This document shows positions 41,987 to 53,457 of a stretch of DNA of 64,000 nt, piece after piece. Under the pieces are notes generated by a model. That model did not search any database. It saw nothing but the letters and a program-made list of their open reading frames with translations, and was not told the DNA's origin. The position numbers were made by a program, and so were the translations under genes. The stretch's first letter is position 1. Each line of letters begins with the position of its first letter. Source of the DNA: Avena insularis (taxonomy: Eukaryota > Streptophyta > Magnoliopsida > Poales > Poaceae); the NCBI GenBank assembly GCA_023614405.1, contig JAJUPC010000225.1, positions 124,001 through 188,000 of the forward strand, in the 5' to 3' direction.

Positions 41987-42371
41987 ATGAATCCACGGAG
42001 CCTAGAAAGTATTAGGAAGAGGAAGGCTGAGGATGACTATGAGATGGTGTTCTTCATATTTCCAGCACTTTATTCATCTGATGGATAGTAGGGAAAGAAT
42101 CAAACGCAGCAGCTCTATTCTCTACGGAAAGAAGAGAGTTAGTCAAATCCTAGATGGACATGATAAGAACTTTCGGGTAGCTTTTAGGATGGAACCGGAA
42201 ATTTTCAGGTGGTTGGCATTATATCTTAGGAATGAGCGCCTAATATTAGATAGTAGACTCAAGGTGGAAGAGAAGTTGGCCTTCTTTCTCTATATGCTAT
42301 CACATAATGCGTCATTTGAAGATCTACAATTGGAGTTCGAGCATAGTGGATACACCTTCCACAAGTATATA
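41987..42371 (+). pseudogene. N-terminal fragment of a PIF/Harbinger-type (HARBI1-like) ORF
   Basis: Starts at ATG 41987 with NPRSLESIRKRKAEDDYEMV, a start I recognise from grass Harbinger-type proteins. It shifts frame near 42080 and then runs through KNFRVAFRMEPEIFRWLALY and KVEEKLAFFLYMLSHNASFE (the DUF8040-like helical region that precedes the DDE nuclease). It is cut at 42371 by the LTR of element G. The DDE nuclease part would lie beyond G and is not in the window. The encoded protein would be the transposase or a domesticated relative; the frameshift argues for decay. Confidence 0.75.
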
Positions 42372-43412
42372 TGATGTAGCCCGACCTACGGTCGTTACCA
42401 CATCAGGGTCTCCAACTTACGCCAAGTCGTCATGGACTCCAAAGGTAAATCTGTTCCTCTATGCAAGATCACTTCCTACCCTATTGAATGGTATACTACT
42501 TCATTCCCCATCCTATGACCATGATAGGTTCACACCGACGAGTACGGAGACAAGGGAGGAACCCCGAGGACTCACGCCCGACAAGACGGAGGCTTGGAAG
42601 AGGAGACAGAAGAAGCTCCAATTGGAATCGGCGTCAGCACCGGCGAACCAGTTCCACCGCCGGAATTCCCGGTGACAACACCGTGAAAGGCTCACCGGAA
42701 GCCTCGGCAGCGAGAACGGTTGACCGGAACCACCGCCGAAAACGCTTACAGAGAGCCTGTTCGGCGAGCGACCGGAATATCTGGCGGCGATCGGAAATTC
42801 CGGCACCAGATCCGGCGCCACCGCACTCATCGCCGGAATCCCCTGCCTGCGCGCGGATCTGGGTTTGATGCCCTAGAATATTTTCTTTACTTACCCCTTT
42901 GCCTAGTTTATTCCCAAACTACCCCCTTGTTTAGTGGCTGGCCTATAAGTAGAGCCCCCACCCCTCATGTACCCCTTAGGCATAGATGATAGACTAAAGA
43001 CAACCCCCTTGTGTGGAATCTCTAGTTTTGCCTCATCCCCTTTACCAAGGGTACCGACTATCGTCATCTACCTCGATTGGACTTTGCATCACACATCCAT
43101 CGTTGAACAAGGCCTTGGAGTTCGGTGTCTCGTCTCCAAGTTGTCAAGACCCTCCCCAAGGTGTTCTTCCCTCTCCGATGTGGATTTGAGGGAGCGCGTT
43201 GGCCGATCTTTCCTTGCGAGGATTCTATCGGATCGTTGGCCGCCGTTCGGGAGCAATCAGCCTTGTATCGTGTGAGTTTTGCGTGTGTTCATCGTGTTCT
43301 TCGCGAGGTGTGTGTTCACTTCCGCCACCTTCTCCCTTTTCCCTCGCTTTCCCATCGATTTGACCACGAGATCCGTGAAGATCGGGCCACCCAAGAGGTT
43401 AACCCTCCATCA
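42372..43412 (+). repeat. 5' LTR of element G
   Basis: About 1041 bp, from TGATGTAGCCCGACC to ACCCTCCATCA, followed by TCTGGTATCAACAGC. It is rich in CCGGAATT/GCCGGAA motifs (42640-42850). It contains GGCCTATAAGTAGAGCCCCC (about 42942), the equivalent of the TATAAATA promoter of E. Confidence 0.75.
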
Positions 43413-43414
43413 TC

Positions 43415-43424
43415 TGGTATCAAC
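43415..43424 (+). promoter_or_regulatory. Primer binding site of element G
   Basis: TGGTATCAAC occurs two bases after the LTR end, resembling the iMet-type site seen in E (TGGTATCAAGAGC) with a different 3' half. Confidence 0.6.
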
Positions 43425-44294
43425 AGCTTTTGGTTGCCACGGATTTCTCATTGATTTGGTCTTTTCCCCATAAATTCGAAAATTTCACCAAAAATATCCC
43501 CAATTCGTGTTTTGGACCGATCTTTGATTTGAGTGCGTTTTGGTAGGTTTTGATCCGTGGATTACTTGCTAAACTTGTTGATCTACCTTCTCCTGCGCTC
43601 CCATGGCCTAATTCCATCATTTGACACTCAGATCTAAAGTTTCCCATCGAGTTTTTCCGCAGAAAATCGAGTTTTCGTGTTCCTGAACTCGTTCCGGCGC
43701 CAGATCCGACGAACCGGAGCTCCTGCCGGAATTTTCGGTGAAAATTCCGGTCAAACCGGACCTACCGCCGGAATTTCCGGCGAGAATTCCGGTCCCGCCG
43801 ACCTGGTCGCCAACAGATTCAGCTCCTCACGGTTTTGAGCATAACTTTTGCATTCGAACTCGGATTTTGGTGTTCTTTAGCTCGTTTCAAAGAGGAGAAG
43901 GAGATCTACATCATCATCCACGTTGTTCATGCTATCTATTCCATCCAAATTCCGTGAGCAAGGCAGAATCCAACAATAAAGGGTGAAGATCGTCGACGAA
44001 AGGTATAAATATTCCGTGACTTCTCCCCACTTGCATTCCTTTGTGAACCCCACTATCTTTGCGAGCAACAAACACCTATTGAGACCAGTTCCTCTTATTA
44101 TTGCTTGGGCTATACACATTTGATGCCTTGTAGATTCCGAGCAAACGTGTGAGCGCTATCTCATATAGTTATCTTGTATAGTTGCTGGCACAAGGAAGAG
44201 GCAAGTGAAAAAGAAATAAAAAGAAAAAAAGAAAAAAATACAGAAAAATAAAAATAAAAGAAAGAGATATACATGTGCCTCATAGAATAAGAAA
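43425..44294 (+). other. Leader of element G, left part
   Basis: No ORF. It includes a CCGGAATTTTCGG-rich block (43715-43800) and a very A-rich tract (44205-44275), comparable to 46060-46110 in E. Confidence 0.55.
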
Positions 44295-44299
44295 CGCAA

Positions 44300-45365
44300 T
44301 GATGCAGCCCGTCCTACGAACGCTACTACATCTACTCCCACGAGCTCCCCAAGTGGACCCATGACTCGCGCCCGAGCCAAACTCCTATAAGCTAAGGTGA
44401 ACTCGCTCCTTTCCTTGTGTGACTTTGATACACCCTTGGATGGCCTGCTACTTCATACGCATACCTTGTGCATTATCAGGTACGAAGAGAAGGACCCAAT
44501 GAACGGAGGAACACCAGCGAAAGGAACCAAATGCTCTTTGTCTCCAGCGGTACTACCGGATCAGGCGACCGGTACTACTGGCCAGCGGTACTACCGCCCC
44601 CTACTACCGCTCCCTACAGACGACGCCAACAGAAGCCCCAGGATTGCAAGCGGTACTACCGGATCTGGAACCGGTACTACCGGTCCGCGGCACCTGGGTC
44701 CAGCACTACCGCCTTCACTACCGCTCCCCCGAAGACGCCAAGAAGTCCCGGGGATCAAGCGGTATTACGGACCGAGCGGTACTACCGGTTGAGACCGATA
44801 CTACCGGTCGCTAGGCCGGTACTACCGGACGTGCGTGAACCAGATCGTGTCAAGTCGGCCCAGCGCCCTGTACCCCTCTCTATATTTCACAATTTCGTTC
44901 CTAAACTACCCCTGTTTATGTGGCTGGCCTATAAATAACCCCCACTCTCTATTGTAAACCCTAGACTTGGATAATAATAGATTGAGGACACCCCTTTGTG
45001 GATCTTTCATCTATTGGTCTCATGCTCCTACCAAGGGTCACCCTATTATCCACAACTTCTTGGATCTTGCCTAGTGCGTTCAAGTTGTACAAGGCCTTGG
45101 GTTCTCGGTTTCTCGCCCCCAAGTCGTCAAGATCTCACCAAGCATCTCGCCCCCGTTGTTGGTCGTGGAGAGAGAGCTTCGCCCAACACCGATCCTAGGG
45201 ATTATGTTGGACCGGTTGCCACCGGCGTGAGTTATCGGCGTGTATCGTGATTTGTGTGCGTGTGTTCGTGGTTTTCATCCCCTCTCTCCTCGTCCACCGC
45301 TTTCCCCTCGTTTCCCGTGGAGATTCGTGAAAGATCGGGCCACCCCAAGGGGTTACCCCATAACA
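44300..45365 (+). repeat. 5' LTR of element E
   Basis: About 1066 bp, TGATGCAGCCCG to CCCCATAACA. It carries a dense cluster of CGGTACTACCG-type palindromes (44547-44831) and a TATAAATA box at 44930-44937. Confidence 0.9.
44930..44937 (+). promoter_or_regulatory. TATA box in the 5' LTR of element E
   Basis: TATAAATA in GGCCTATAAATAACCCCC. It is conserved at 52510-52517 in the 3' LTR and as TATAAGTA in the LTR of G, which supports it as the core promoter. Confidence 0.65.
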
Positions 45366-45368
45366 TAT

Positions 45369-45381
45369 TGGTATCAAGAGC
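45369..45381 (+). promoter_or_regulatory. Primer binding site of element E
   Basis: TGGTATCAAGAGC begins four positions after the LTR end, similar to the tRNA-iMet site. Confidence 0.75.
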
Positions 45382-46611
45382 AAGGTTGATCACGAATTCC
45401 CCCCCCCCAAATTTTCTTCTATCCCCTTAAAATCTAAAATCCCACCAAAAAGAGCCCCAATTTGCCTTCGGATCAATCTTTGGATTTGGTGAGTTTTTCG
45501 TGGTTTCGGTCCATAGATCTGTTGCTTTTGGAGTCGATCTATATCCTTTTTTGTTCCTAGCCCAGCCTTTCGGTCAGATTACCACGAATTTGAGGATTTT
45601 GTCAAGTGGATCTCGTTCAAGTTCCGCGCCTGGCGGTACTACCGGTTGCACAAGCGGTACTACCGCCCTCCGGTACTACCGGTCATACCTGGCGGTACTA
45701 CCGCCCGACACAGACAGTTTTTCTTCTTCTCTTTGACGCCTCAACTTTGTTTGCTGACTATCCTCTTTAACTTGTTCGTGTTTCGCGTGTTTGTCGCCAT
45801 TTTAACAAAAGCTTTCGCATCAAAGTCACCACGCGCTCAACGACACCGCGACACTCGAACATCATCCCCACCAACGGTTGCAAGTCGTCAACAATACCAA
45901 AGGTATAACTTGCGCCACTTTGACAGCCCCATATCTTCCTTTGTGTGTATCTATCCTATGAGAGCAACTCATTTTGTGTTTTTCTAAGCATTGTGCACTT
46001 GCCTTTAGAAAGTGAGAGTGTGAGGCCAAATACAAAAGTTGACATAGTAGCATAGAAAGGGAGAAAACAAAAAAAAAGAATCAAAAAAGAAAGAAAGATA
46101 CATAGTCTCCCAATACAAAGAGAATAGCAAGCTTGTAAGCCAAAAAGAGAGAGGAAAAAGTGCACCAAGGCAAGTGCATAAATCTGTTGCTTATCCTCTT
46201 TTGGCAAACGAGTTGTGGTCTCTCCTTGAGTTGGCACGACAATTGAGCGTAGTCTTCGTTAGGACCTTTTGTGCTCATTTTCATAGTCGTGCTAACCCCG
46301 TTTTTCTCCACGTGTGCGTTTTTCCGTGTTTTTGTAGATCGTATCCTTTTGCTTTTGATCTTTGGTTCTTTACCACTTAGAACAATAACCTTTTGCTTGG
46401 ATCGTTTCGTTTGGTTTTCCACAATCCTAACCTTCAACCAAAAGCTTTTGAGAGTTGTAGCGTATTGGTGTGTGAGTTTCTTTGCGATTTCACTTTGCAC
46501 GCCATTAATTCTCAAGTGTGGCAATTGGTTTGATATAATCTCCAAGGTGAGGTAAAAGGCTAACTTCCCGCACCCTTATTCTCCATATACAACCCTTGTC
46601 GGCTTTGCATC
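45382..46611 (+). other. Leader of element E
   Basis: No ORF. It holds a second cluster of CGGTACTACCG motifs (45632-45708) and an A-rich tract (46060-46110). It ends with CATATACAACCCTTG before the gag ATG, the same block that precedes the ORF of G. Confidence 0.6.
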
Positions 46612-49425
46612 ATGGACAGGAATGGCGAGCCGTCCCAACCACCACCACCTCCGGAGGACGACACACAATACATGACAAGATGGGACCATTGGAAGGTCCG
46701 AGGAGAATTCAACTACCGTTGTCAAGCTCTTGAGTGGAGCCAAGATGAACAATTTAGCGAAGCCCGCGTGGAGTTCAAGAACATCGACAACCGCTTCGAA
46801 GAAGTCCGAGGCCAAATGCATGCCATGCAACATATCCTCGGTCATCAAAATGAAGCTCTTGGTCGCGCCCTCGCCTCAACGGATGAGAAGCTTCAACGCC
46901 TCATTGATGGGCTAGCAAGGCCACGCTCGCGCGATTCAAGCTCATCACGGCACTCCTCAAGTGAATCAAGTGCACCTCGCCGTCACGCGTCAAGGCACCG
47001 GGATGGACCCGTCCTTCAATCCATGAGCTCTTCTCAAGCGGTACCATATCCGCGACACGCCGCGACATCAAGCTATGATGGTGACCTCTCCGCAAGACCT
47101 CCAAGACGTGAAGCGAACCGTCCACAACCAAGGGCACTTGTGATTCAACAAGAGCAACCTCACATGGACGACCAAGCCCATCGCCATCGACATGTTCTTT
47201 CAACAACAAGTGAAGCATCCGAAGTGGACGAACAAGATCACCGTCGGCGTGAAGCACTCGACGATCCACCAAGGCGTCATCATCGACATGAACGTCAACG
47301 CCGACAACATGATCATCATGACGAGCCTCCTCCAAATCAGGAACAAAGAGAGCAGCCCATTGCGCATGCGGCTCGACGTCCTCCTCGCCACATGGCGCAA
47401 GACAATGCTCCTCGGCATCAACCACGACAAGAACAAGAGCAAGCTCCTCAAGCTCGTCGTGAGGATTAACAACCTCCTCCTCGTCCTCAACCACGCCAAC
47501 AACACGAGCAAGCTCCCCAAGCTCGTCATCAAAACCAAGTTCCACCACCAAACACGGCACCTCAACAACCGCAAGGGCAACACAACCATCACCAAGCAAG
47601 ACATGAGAGCTCGGATGATGATGATGACCGCCAAAATCATGGCAACCGCCGCCACCGGAATCGCTGTGGAGAAGAAACTTTCGGCAAGCTCAAATTCACC
47701 ATGCCCAAGTTCACCGGTTCCAATGAACCCGAAGAATATCTCTCGTGGGAACTCAAGGTTGACAAGATCTTCCGCATGCACAACTATAGCAATGAGAAGA
47801 TGATGGCCATGGCATCCCTCGAGTTTGATGAGTATGCCAACCTTTGGTGGGAACAAGTCCAACTCGCTCGTGAAGCAAAAGAAGAGCCTCCAATCTCAAC
47901 TTGGCAAGATATGAAGGCCCATATGAGATCCCGCTTTGTTCCTTCGCACTACACGCGTGACCTCTTCAACAAGCTTCAAACGCTTAGTCAAGGGACGAAG
48001 ACCATGGAAGAGTACTTCAAGCAAATGGAGCTCAACATGATCCATGCCAACATTGAAGAGCGAGATGAACAAACAATGGCACGCTTCCTCAATGGCTTGA
48101 ACCATCCAATCAAGCGCATCACCGAGTTCCAAAAGTACAACAACATGGTTGATCTGGTGCACATAGCATCAAAAGCCGAGCGTCAAGTGCAAGAGGACAT
48201 CAAGTACAACAAGCCAAAGACGTACTTCACATACAAGCAAGCCTCAACCACTACTCCAACAACACCAAGTGGAAGCTCCTCAAGTACCACCAAACTTCCC
48301 TTCAAGCCAACACTCCCTCAAGGAAAACAGCCCCCAAGTGGCAAATACACAAGGGATGATCAACCATTCAATGGTGAATGCTACAAGTGTGGAGGCAAAG
48401 GGCACAAGTCGGCCGCATGTGGTAACAAGAAAGTTTTGTTCATCCATGACAACGGCGATGAAGAATACTTGAGTGAAGAATACTTTGATGCAACGGTCAA
48501 GGAAGCCATGGCAAGGCAACATTTGGAAGAGGACCAAGAACTACTTGTGTGTGAGCATGACGCAAGTCCATCGCTTGTGGTCACAAGGGTCTTAACTACT
48601 CAAGCAATTGAGAATGAAGACCAACGATCAAACATCTTCCAAACTCGTGCCGGCATCAATGGGAAGTCCATCAAAGTTGTCATCGATGGAGGGAGTTGCC
48701 ACAATCTTGCAAGTACGGAATTGTGTGAGAAACTCAACCTCACCCTCCATCCGCATAAGCACCCCTACCATATACAATGGCTAAGTGACCAAGGGTCCGT
48801 CGAGATCAATCACACCCTCTCGGTAACGTTCTCAATTGGACCATACAAAGACACGGTGGAATGTGACGTGGTTCCCATGACGGTTTGCCATATGTTGCTA
48901 GGAAGGCCGTGGAAATTTGACAAGCGTGCTTTACATGATGGTCACTCAAACACTTATACCTTCAAATGGCTTGAAAAAACTTGTGTTTTGCAACCAATGA
49001 CTCCTAGCCAAATAATTGCGGACAATGCAAAGGCTTTAGCGAGGGCGCAATACACAAAAACACCTTGTGAGAAGAGTGGTGAGCGAGAGAACCACACTAT
49101 AGTGAGTGAGTGCCACAAGCCAAACTTGAGTGGAAAAACTAAGAGTGTTCTTCTTGCCACCAAAAGTGAGATGAGAGAAGTGCGGAACAACCCATCCATC
49201 TTGCACTATGTCCTTGTATGCAAGGGACTAGCGCAAGGAACTAATGACTTGACAAATGTTCCTCCTTTGATGGCTATTTTGCAGGAATTCCAAGATGTTT
49301 TTCCCGAAGAGCTTCCTCATGGCCTACCTCCTCTTCGTGGAATCGAGCACCGCATCGACCTCATACCCGGCGCCCCACTCCCAAACCGCGCGTCGCATTT
49401 AACCCGGAAGAGACGAAGGAGATAG
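46612..49425 (+). pseudogene. gag and protease of element E
   Basis: Starts at ATG 46612 (MDRNGEPSQPPPPPEDD). The protein has an N-terminal coiled region, an Arg/His/Gln-rich low-complexity middle (46920-47680), and the conserved gag core KFTGSNEPEEYLSWELKVDK (about 47707-47766) with helices to 48200. A CCHC knuckle CYKCGGKGHKSAAC (48379-48420) and an aspartic protease region VVIDGGSCHNLAS (about 48676) follow, then GRPWKFDK and a connector [17 protein letters not shown] single in-frame stop TAA at 47467-47469 splits an otherwise continuous frame, and a one-base frameshift near 49402 separates it from pol. Expected roles are particle assembly, RNA binding and polyprotein processing. Confidence 0.85.
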
Positions 49426-51920
49426 AACGCCAAATCAACCAACTCGTCTCCAAAGGTTTGATCCAAGTAAGCACTAGCCCAAGCGCGGTCCCCGTTATTC
49501 TAGTTCCAAAAACGGATGATACGTTGCGGTTATGCATGGACTGCCGTCCAATCAATGCTATCACCGTGCGTTATCGACATCCTATACCGCGTCTTGATGA
49601 CATGCTTGATGAGTTATGTGGATCCACTATATTTTCGAAAATTGATCTTCGTAGTGGTTACCATCAAATTCGCATGGCCGAAGGTGATGAGTGGAAAACC
49701 GCCTTCAAGACCAAGCTTGGTCTCTATGAATGGTTGGTTATGCCTTTTGGCTTATCAAATGCCCCATCTACCTTTATGTGCCTCATGAACCATATTTTGA
49801 GATCTCTCATTGGGAAGAGTGTCGTTGTTTACTTTGATGACATCCTTGTCTATAGCAAGTCACTAGAGGAGCATGTTACTCATGTTAAGGAGGTCCTTCA
49901 AATCCTTCGTCATGAAAAGCTTTATGCTAATCTCCCAAAGTGCACTTTTGCAAAAGACAAACTGTTTTTCCTTTGTTTTGTTGTGTCTTCTAATGGCATT
50001 GAAGTTGATGTCTCAAAAGTTAAGGACATACGAGATTGGCCCATCCCTACCAATGTTAGTGAACTTCGTAGTTTTCATGGGTTGGCTGGCTTTTACCGTC
50101 GCTTTGTGAAATACTTTTCTACCATTGCTTGCCCCCTCAATGAATTGACCAAGAAAAATGTCACGTTCGTTTGGGGAAAAGCACAACAAAAGGCTTTTGA
50201 TGAGCTCAAAACGAGGCTCACCGAAGCACCACTTCTTGCATTACCGGATTTCATAAAGACCTTTGAGATTGAATGTGACGCTAGTGGTATTGGCATTGGA
50301 GGCGTCCTTATGCAAAATGGGCGTCCTATTGCATACCATAGTGAGAAACTTGATGGCGCACGCCTTAACTATCCCATCTATGACAAAGAGCTTTTTGCCT
50401 TGGTTCGTGTCCTTCAAGTGTGGCAACACTACCTTTGGCCCAAAGAATTTATAATCCATTCTGACCATGAGTCGTTGAAATATCTTAAGGGCCAAGCCAA
50501 TTTGAGTAAAAGGCACGCCAAATGGGTTGAGTTTATGGAATCTTTTCCTTACATTGTCAAGTACAAGAAGGGCAAAGAAAATGTGGTAGCGGACGCTTTG
50601 TCTCGCAAAAACACAAACCTTCTTACGCGACTCGAAGTAAATGTCTTAGGTCTTGATGACATCAAATCTTTGTACGTGTCCGACCCTTTCTTTGGACCAA
50701 TTTTTGCAAGATGTTCAATAGACAAAGGGATTAATGATTTCTATTTGCATAAGGGTTTTCTTTTGAAACAAAACAAGCTTTGCATTCCGAAGTCGTCTCT
50801 CCAAATTCTGCTTCTTCAAGAGTCCCATGGTGGAGGCCTTATGGGTCACTTTGGCCGTGACAAGACATATGACATGCTATCCACTCACTACTTTTGGCCA
50901 AAGATGAAGCGCGACGTGGAGCGCCACGTCCAACGGTGCACTACGTGTATCCAAGCTAAGTCTAAGTCTAACCCCTTTGGTCTTTATATGCCATTACCTA
51001 TTCCTCATGCACCTTGGTCGGACATTAGCATGGACTTTGTGTTAGGATTGCCTAGATCTAAACATGGACATGATTCTATATTTGTGGTAGTGGATCGCTT
51101 TTCCAAAATGGCACACTTCATTTCGTGCCATAAGACCGATGATGCTTCACATGTAGCAAATTTGTTTTTCAGGGAAATAATTTGGCTACACGGTGTACCA
51201 AGAACAATCGTCTCCGACCGCGATGTCAAATTCATGAGCTACTTCTAGAAGACACTCATGGCCAAGCTCGGCATCAAGCTCCTCTTCTCGTCCGCCTCGC
51301 ATCCTCAAACCGATGGACAAACCGAGGTCGTCAATCGAAGCCTTGGCACACTCCTCCGTGTGTTGATAAAGAAGAACCTTAAAGACTGGGAGGAATGTAT
51401 TCCACACGCCGAGTTCGCCTACAACGGCGCCAAGCACTCCACCACCATGAGAAGCCCGTTCATGATCGTCTATGGCTTCGAGCCTCTCACCGCGCTCGAC
51501 ATCCTTCCACTTCCGCTTCATGACCGTACAAACATGGACGTTGACAAGCGTGCCCAAACAATGAATAAACTCCATGACGATACAAGAGCTACGATCGAGC
51601 GACAAGTCCTTCGCCAAGCATCCAGGCTAAACAAGAACAAGAAAGAGATGATCTTCGAAGAAGGCGACCTTGTGTGGATACACTTGAGTAAAGACCGCTT
51701 CCCCAAGGACCGCGACTCCAAACTCAAGCCAAGAGGTGATGGACCATTCGAAGTGCTAAAGAGGATCAACAACAACGCCTACATCATCGATATCCCAACA
51801 TCAAAGTATCTTGTGAGCTCGACATTCAATGCCAAGGACCTCTCACCCTACCATGGCGAATATGAAGTTGAGAAGGTTGAAGAGTCGAGGACGACTCTTT
51901 CCCAAGGGGGGGGGAGCTGA
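49404..51920 (+). pseudogene. pol (RT, RNase H, integrase) of element E
   Basis: Frame continuous apart from a TAG at 51246-51248. RT contains [20 protein letters not shown] and the catalytic YFDD (49830-49841). RNase H begins around [13 protein letters not shown] (about 50270) and includes [13 protein letters not shown]. The integrase zinc finger (HHCC) is at about 50820-50960. Its core has Asp in MDFVLGLP, Asp in VSDRDVKF and Glu in TDGQTEVVNRS, so the catalytic triad is intact, unlike in A and B. The C-terminal domain has GDLVWIHLSKDRFP. The frame ends at 51920 inside a G-run at the polypurine tract. In another frame the LTR carries a tail with GPMTRARAKLLQ. Confidence 0.85.
51904..51917 (+). 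promoter_or_regulatory. Polypurine tract of element E
   Basis: AAGGGGGGGGGAGC sits directly before the 3' LTR start at 51918. Confidence 0.8.
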
Positions 51921-52945
51921 TGCAGCCCTTCCTACGAACGCTACTACATCTACTCCCACGAGCTCCCCAAGTGGACCCATGACTCGCGCCCGAGCCAAAC
52001 TCCTACAAGCTAAGGTGAACTCGCTCCTTTCCTTGTGTGACTTCTATACACCCTTGGATAGCCTGCTACTTCATACGCATACCTTGTGCATCATCAGGTA
52101 CGAAGAGAAGGACCCAGTGAACGGAGGAACACCAGCGAAAGGAACCAAATGCTCTCTGTCTCCAGCGGTACTACCGGATCAGGCGACCAGATTACTCGCC
52201 AGCGGTACCGCTCCCTACTACGCTCCCTATAGGCAGCCAATGTGAAGCCCCAGGACTGCAAGCGGTACTACTGGATCTGGAACCGGTACTACCGGTCCGC
52301 ACTGAAGACACCAACGGAAGTCCCAGGACTGCAAGCGGTGTTACCGGACCCGGAAGCGGTACTACCGGTTGAGACCGGTACTACCGGTCGCTAGGCCGGT
52401 ACTACCGGACGTGCGTGAACCAGATCGTGTCAATTCGGCCCAGCGCCCTGTACCCCTCTCTATATTTCGCAATTTCGTTCCTAAACTACCCCTGTTTATG
52501 TGGCTGTCCTATAAATAGCCCCCACTCTCTATTGTAAACCCTAGATTTGGATAATAATAGATTGAGGACACCCCTTTGTGGATCTTTCATCTATTGGTCT
52601 CATGCTCCTACCAAGGGGCACCCTATTATCCACAACCTCTTGGATCTTGCCTAGTGCGTTCAAGTTGTACAAGGCCTTGGGTTCTCGGTTTCTCGCCCCC
52701 AAGTCGTCAAGATCTCACCAAGCATCTCGCCCCCGTTGTTGGTCGTGGAGAGAGAGCTTCGCCCAACACCGATCCTAGGGATTATGTTGGACCGGTTGCC
52801 ACCGGCGTGAGTTATCGGCGTGTATCGTGATTTGTGTGCGTGTGTTCGTGGTTTTCATCCCCTCTCTCCCCGTCCACCGCTTTCACCTCGTTTCCCGTGG
52901 AGATTCGTGAAAGATCGGGCCACCCCAAGGGGTTACCCCATAACA
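51918..52945 (+). repeat. 3' LTR of element E
   Basis: About 1028 bp, same termini as 44300-45365. The flanking parts are nearly identical. The CGGTACTACCG cluster (52165-52411) differs from the 5' copy by several indels and replaced segments. Confidence 0.9.
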
Positions 52946-52950
52946 CGCAA

Positions 52951-53457
52951 ACTCGATGAACATCATATAGGTGGTACTTATTGTGCATATCTTGTAGCCC
53001 ACCAATTTTGTGCAATCGAACTAGCGTCTTTCCTTGTACTTGTGTGACACAAGCTTATAGTCTTCGCTAGGTAATCATTTGGTTCTTAGCTCACTTTCTC
53101 TGTCGCACAAGTCCCATTTATTCCATCGTGTGTGTTTCCTTGTACATATTTCCTATCTTGTGGATTGACTTGTTTGCTTTGTGATCATTGTGGTTCTTTA
53201 CTTGCCATTACAACATCTTGATTTCGGATTGTTTCTTGACATGCCACTTTCCATACCTATCCACCATAGGCCTTGTATGTGTGTGTTTTTTGGTTAGCAG
53301 TTGGTTTTGGTGTTCCGCGTGAACTTCACTTTGCTTGGTTTATTGCTCTCAAGTGTGGCCACTTGCACGATACGATCTTCCAAGGTAAAGTAAGGTGTCA
53401 CGTTGCATCCCCAACACCCACTACCACTTCCATATACAACACTTGGTCTTGTGAATC
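52951..53457 (+). other. Leader of element G, right part
   Basis: Resumes after the CGCAA TSD. No ORF. CTCAAGTGTGGCCACTTG and CATATACAACACTTGG match the end of the leader of E (46513-46600), showing common descent of G and E. Confidence 0.65.

Larger units (their letters stand above)
44300..52945 (+). mobile_element. Element E: full-length Ty3/gypsy retrotransposon inserted in G
   Basis: An 8.65-kb element with LTRs 44300-45365 and 51918-52945, primer binding site, leader, gag-pol and polypurine tract. It is flanked by a perfect 5-bp TSD CGCAA (44295-44299 and 52946-52950). Gag-pol shows only three visible lesions: a stop at 47467, a frameshift near 49402 and a stop at 51246. Protease, RT, RNase H and integrase signatures are all present. 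Chromovirus-type; it shares the IDGGSC protease, LLGRPWKFD and LTR-encoded TRARAK tail with the CRM-like family, but it is a distinct family. Confidence 0.92.

Noticed and set aside
46901..47862. Long minus-strand open frames opposite the gag of element E
   Set aside because: Shadow frames of the Arg/His/Gln-rich gag segment; their Val/Leu/Asp-rich translations have no family resemblance.
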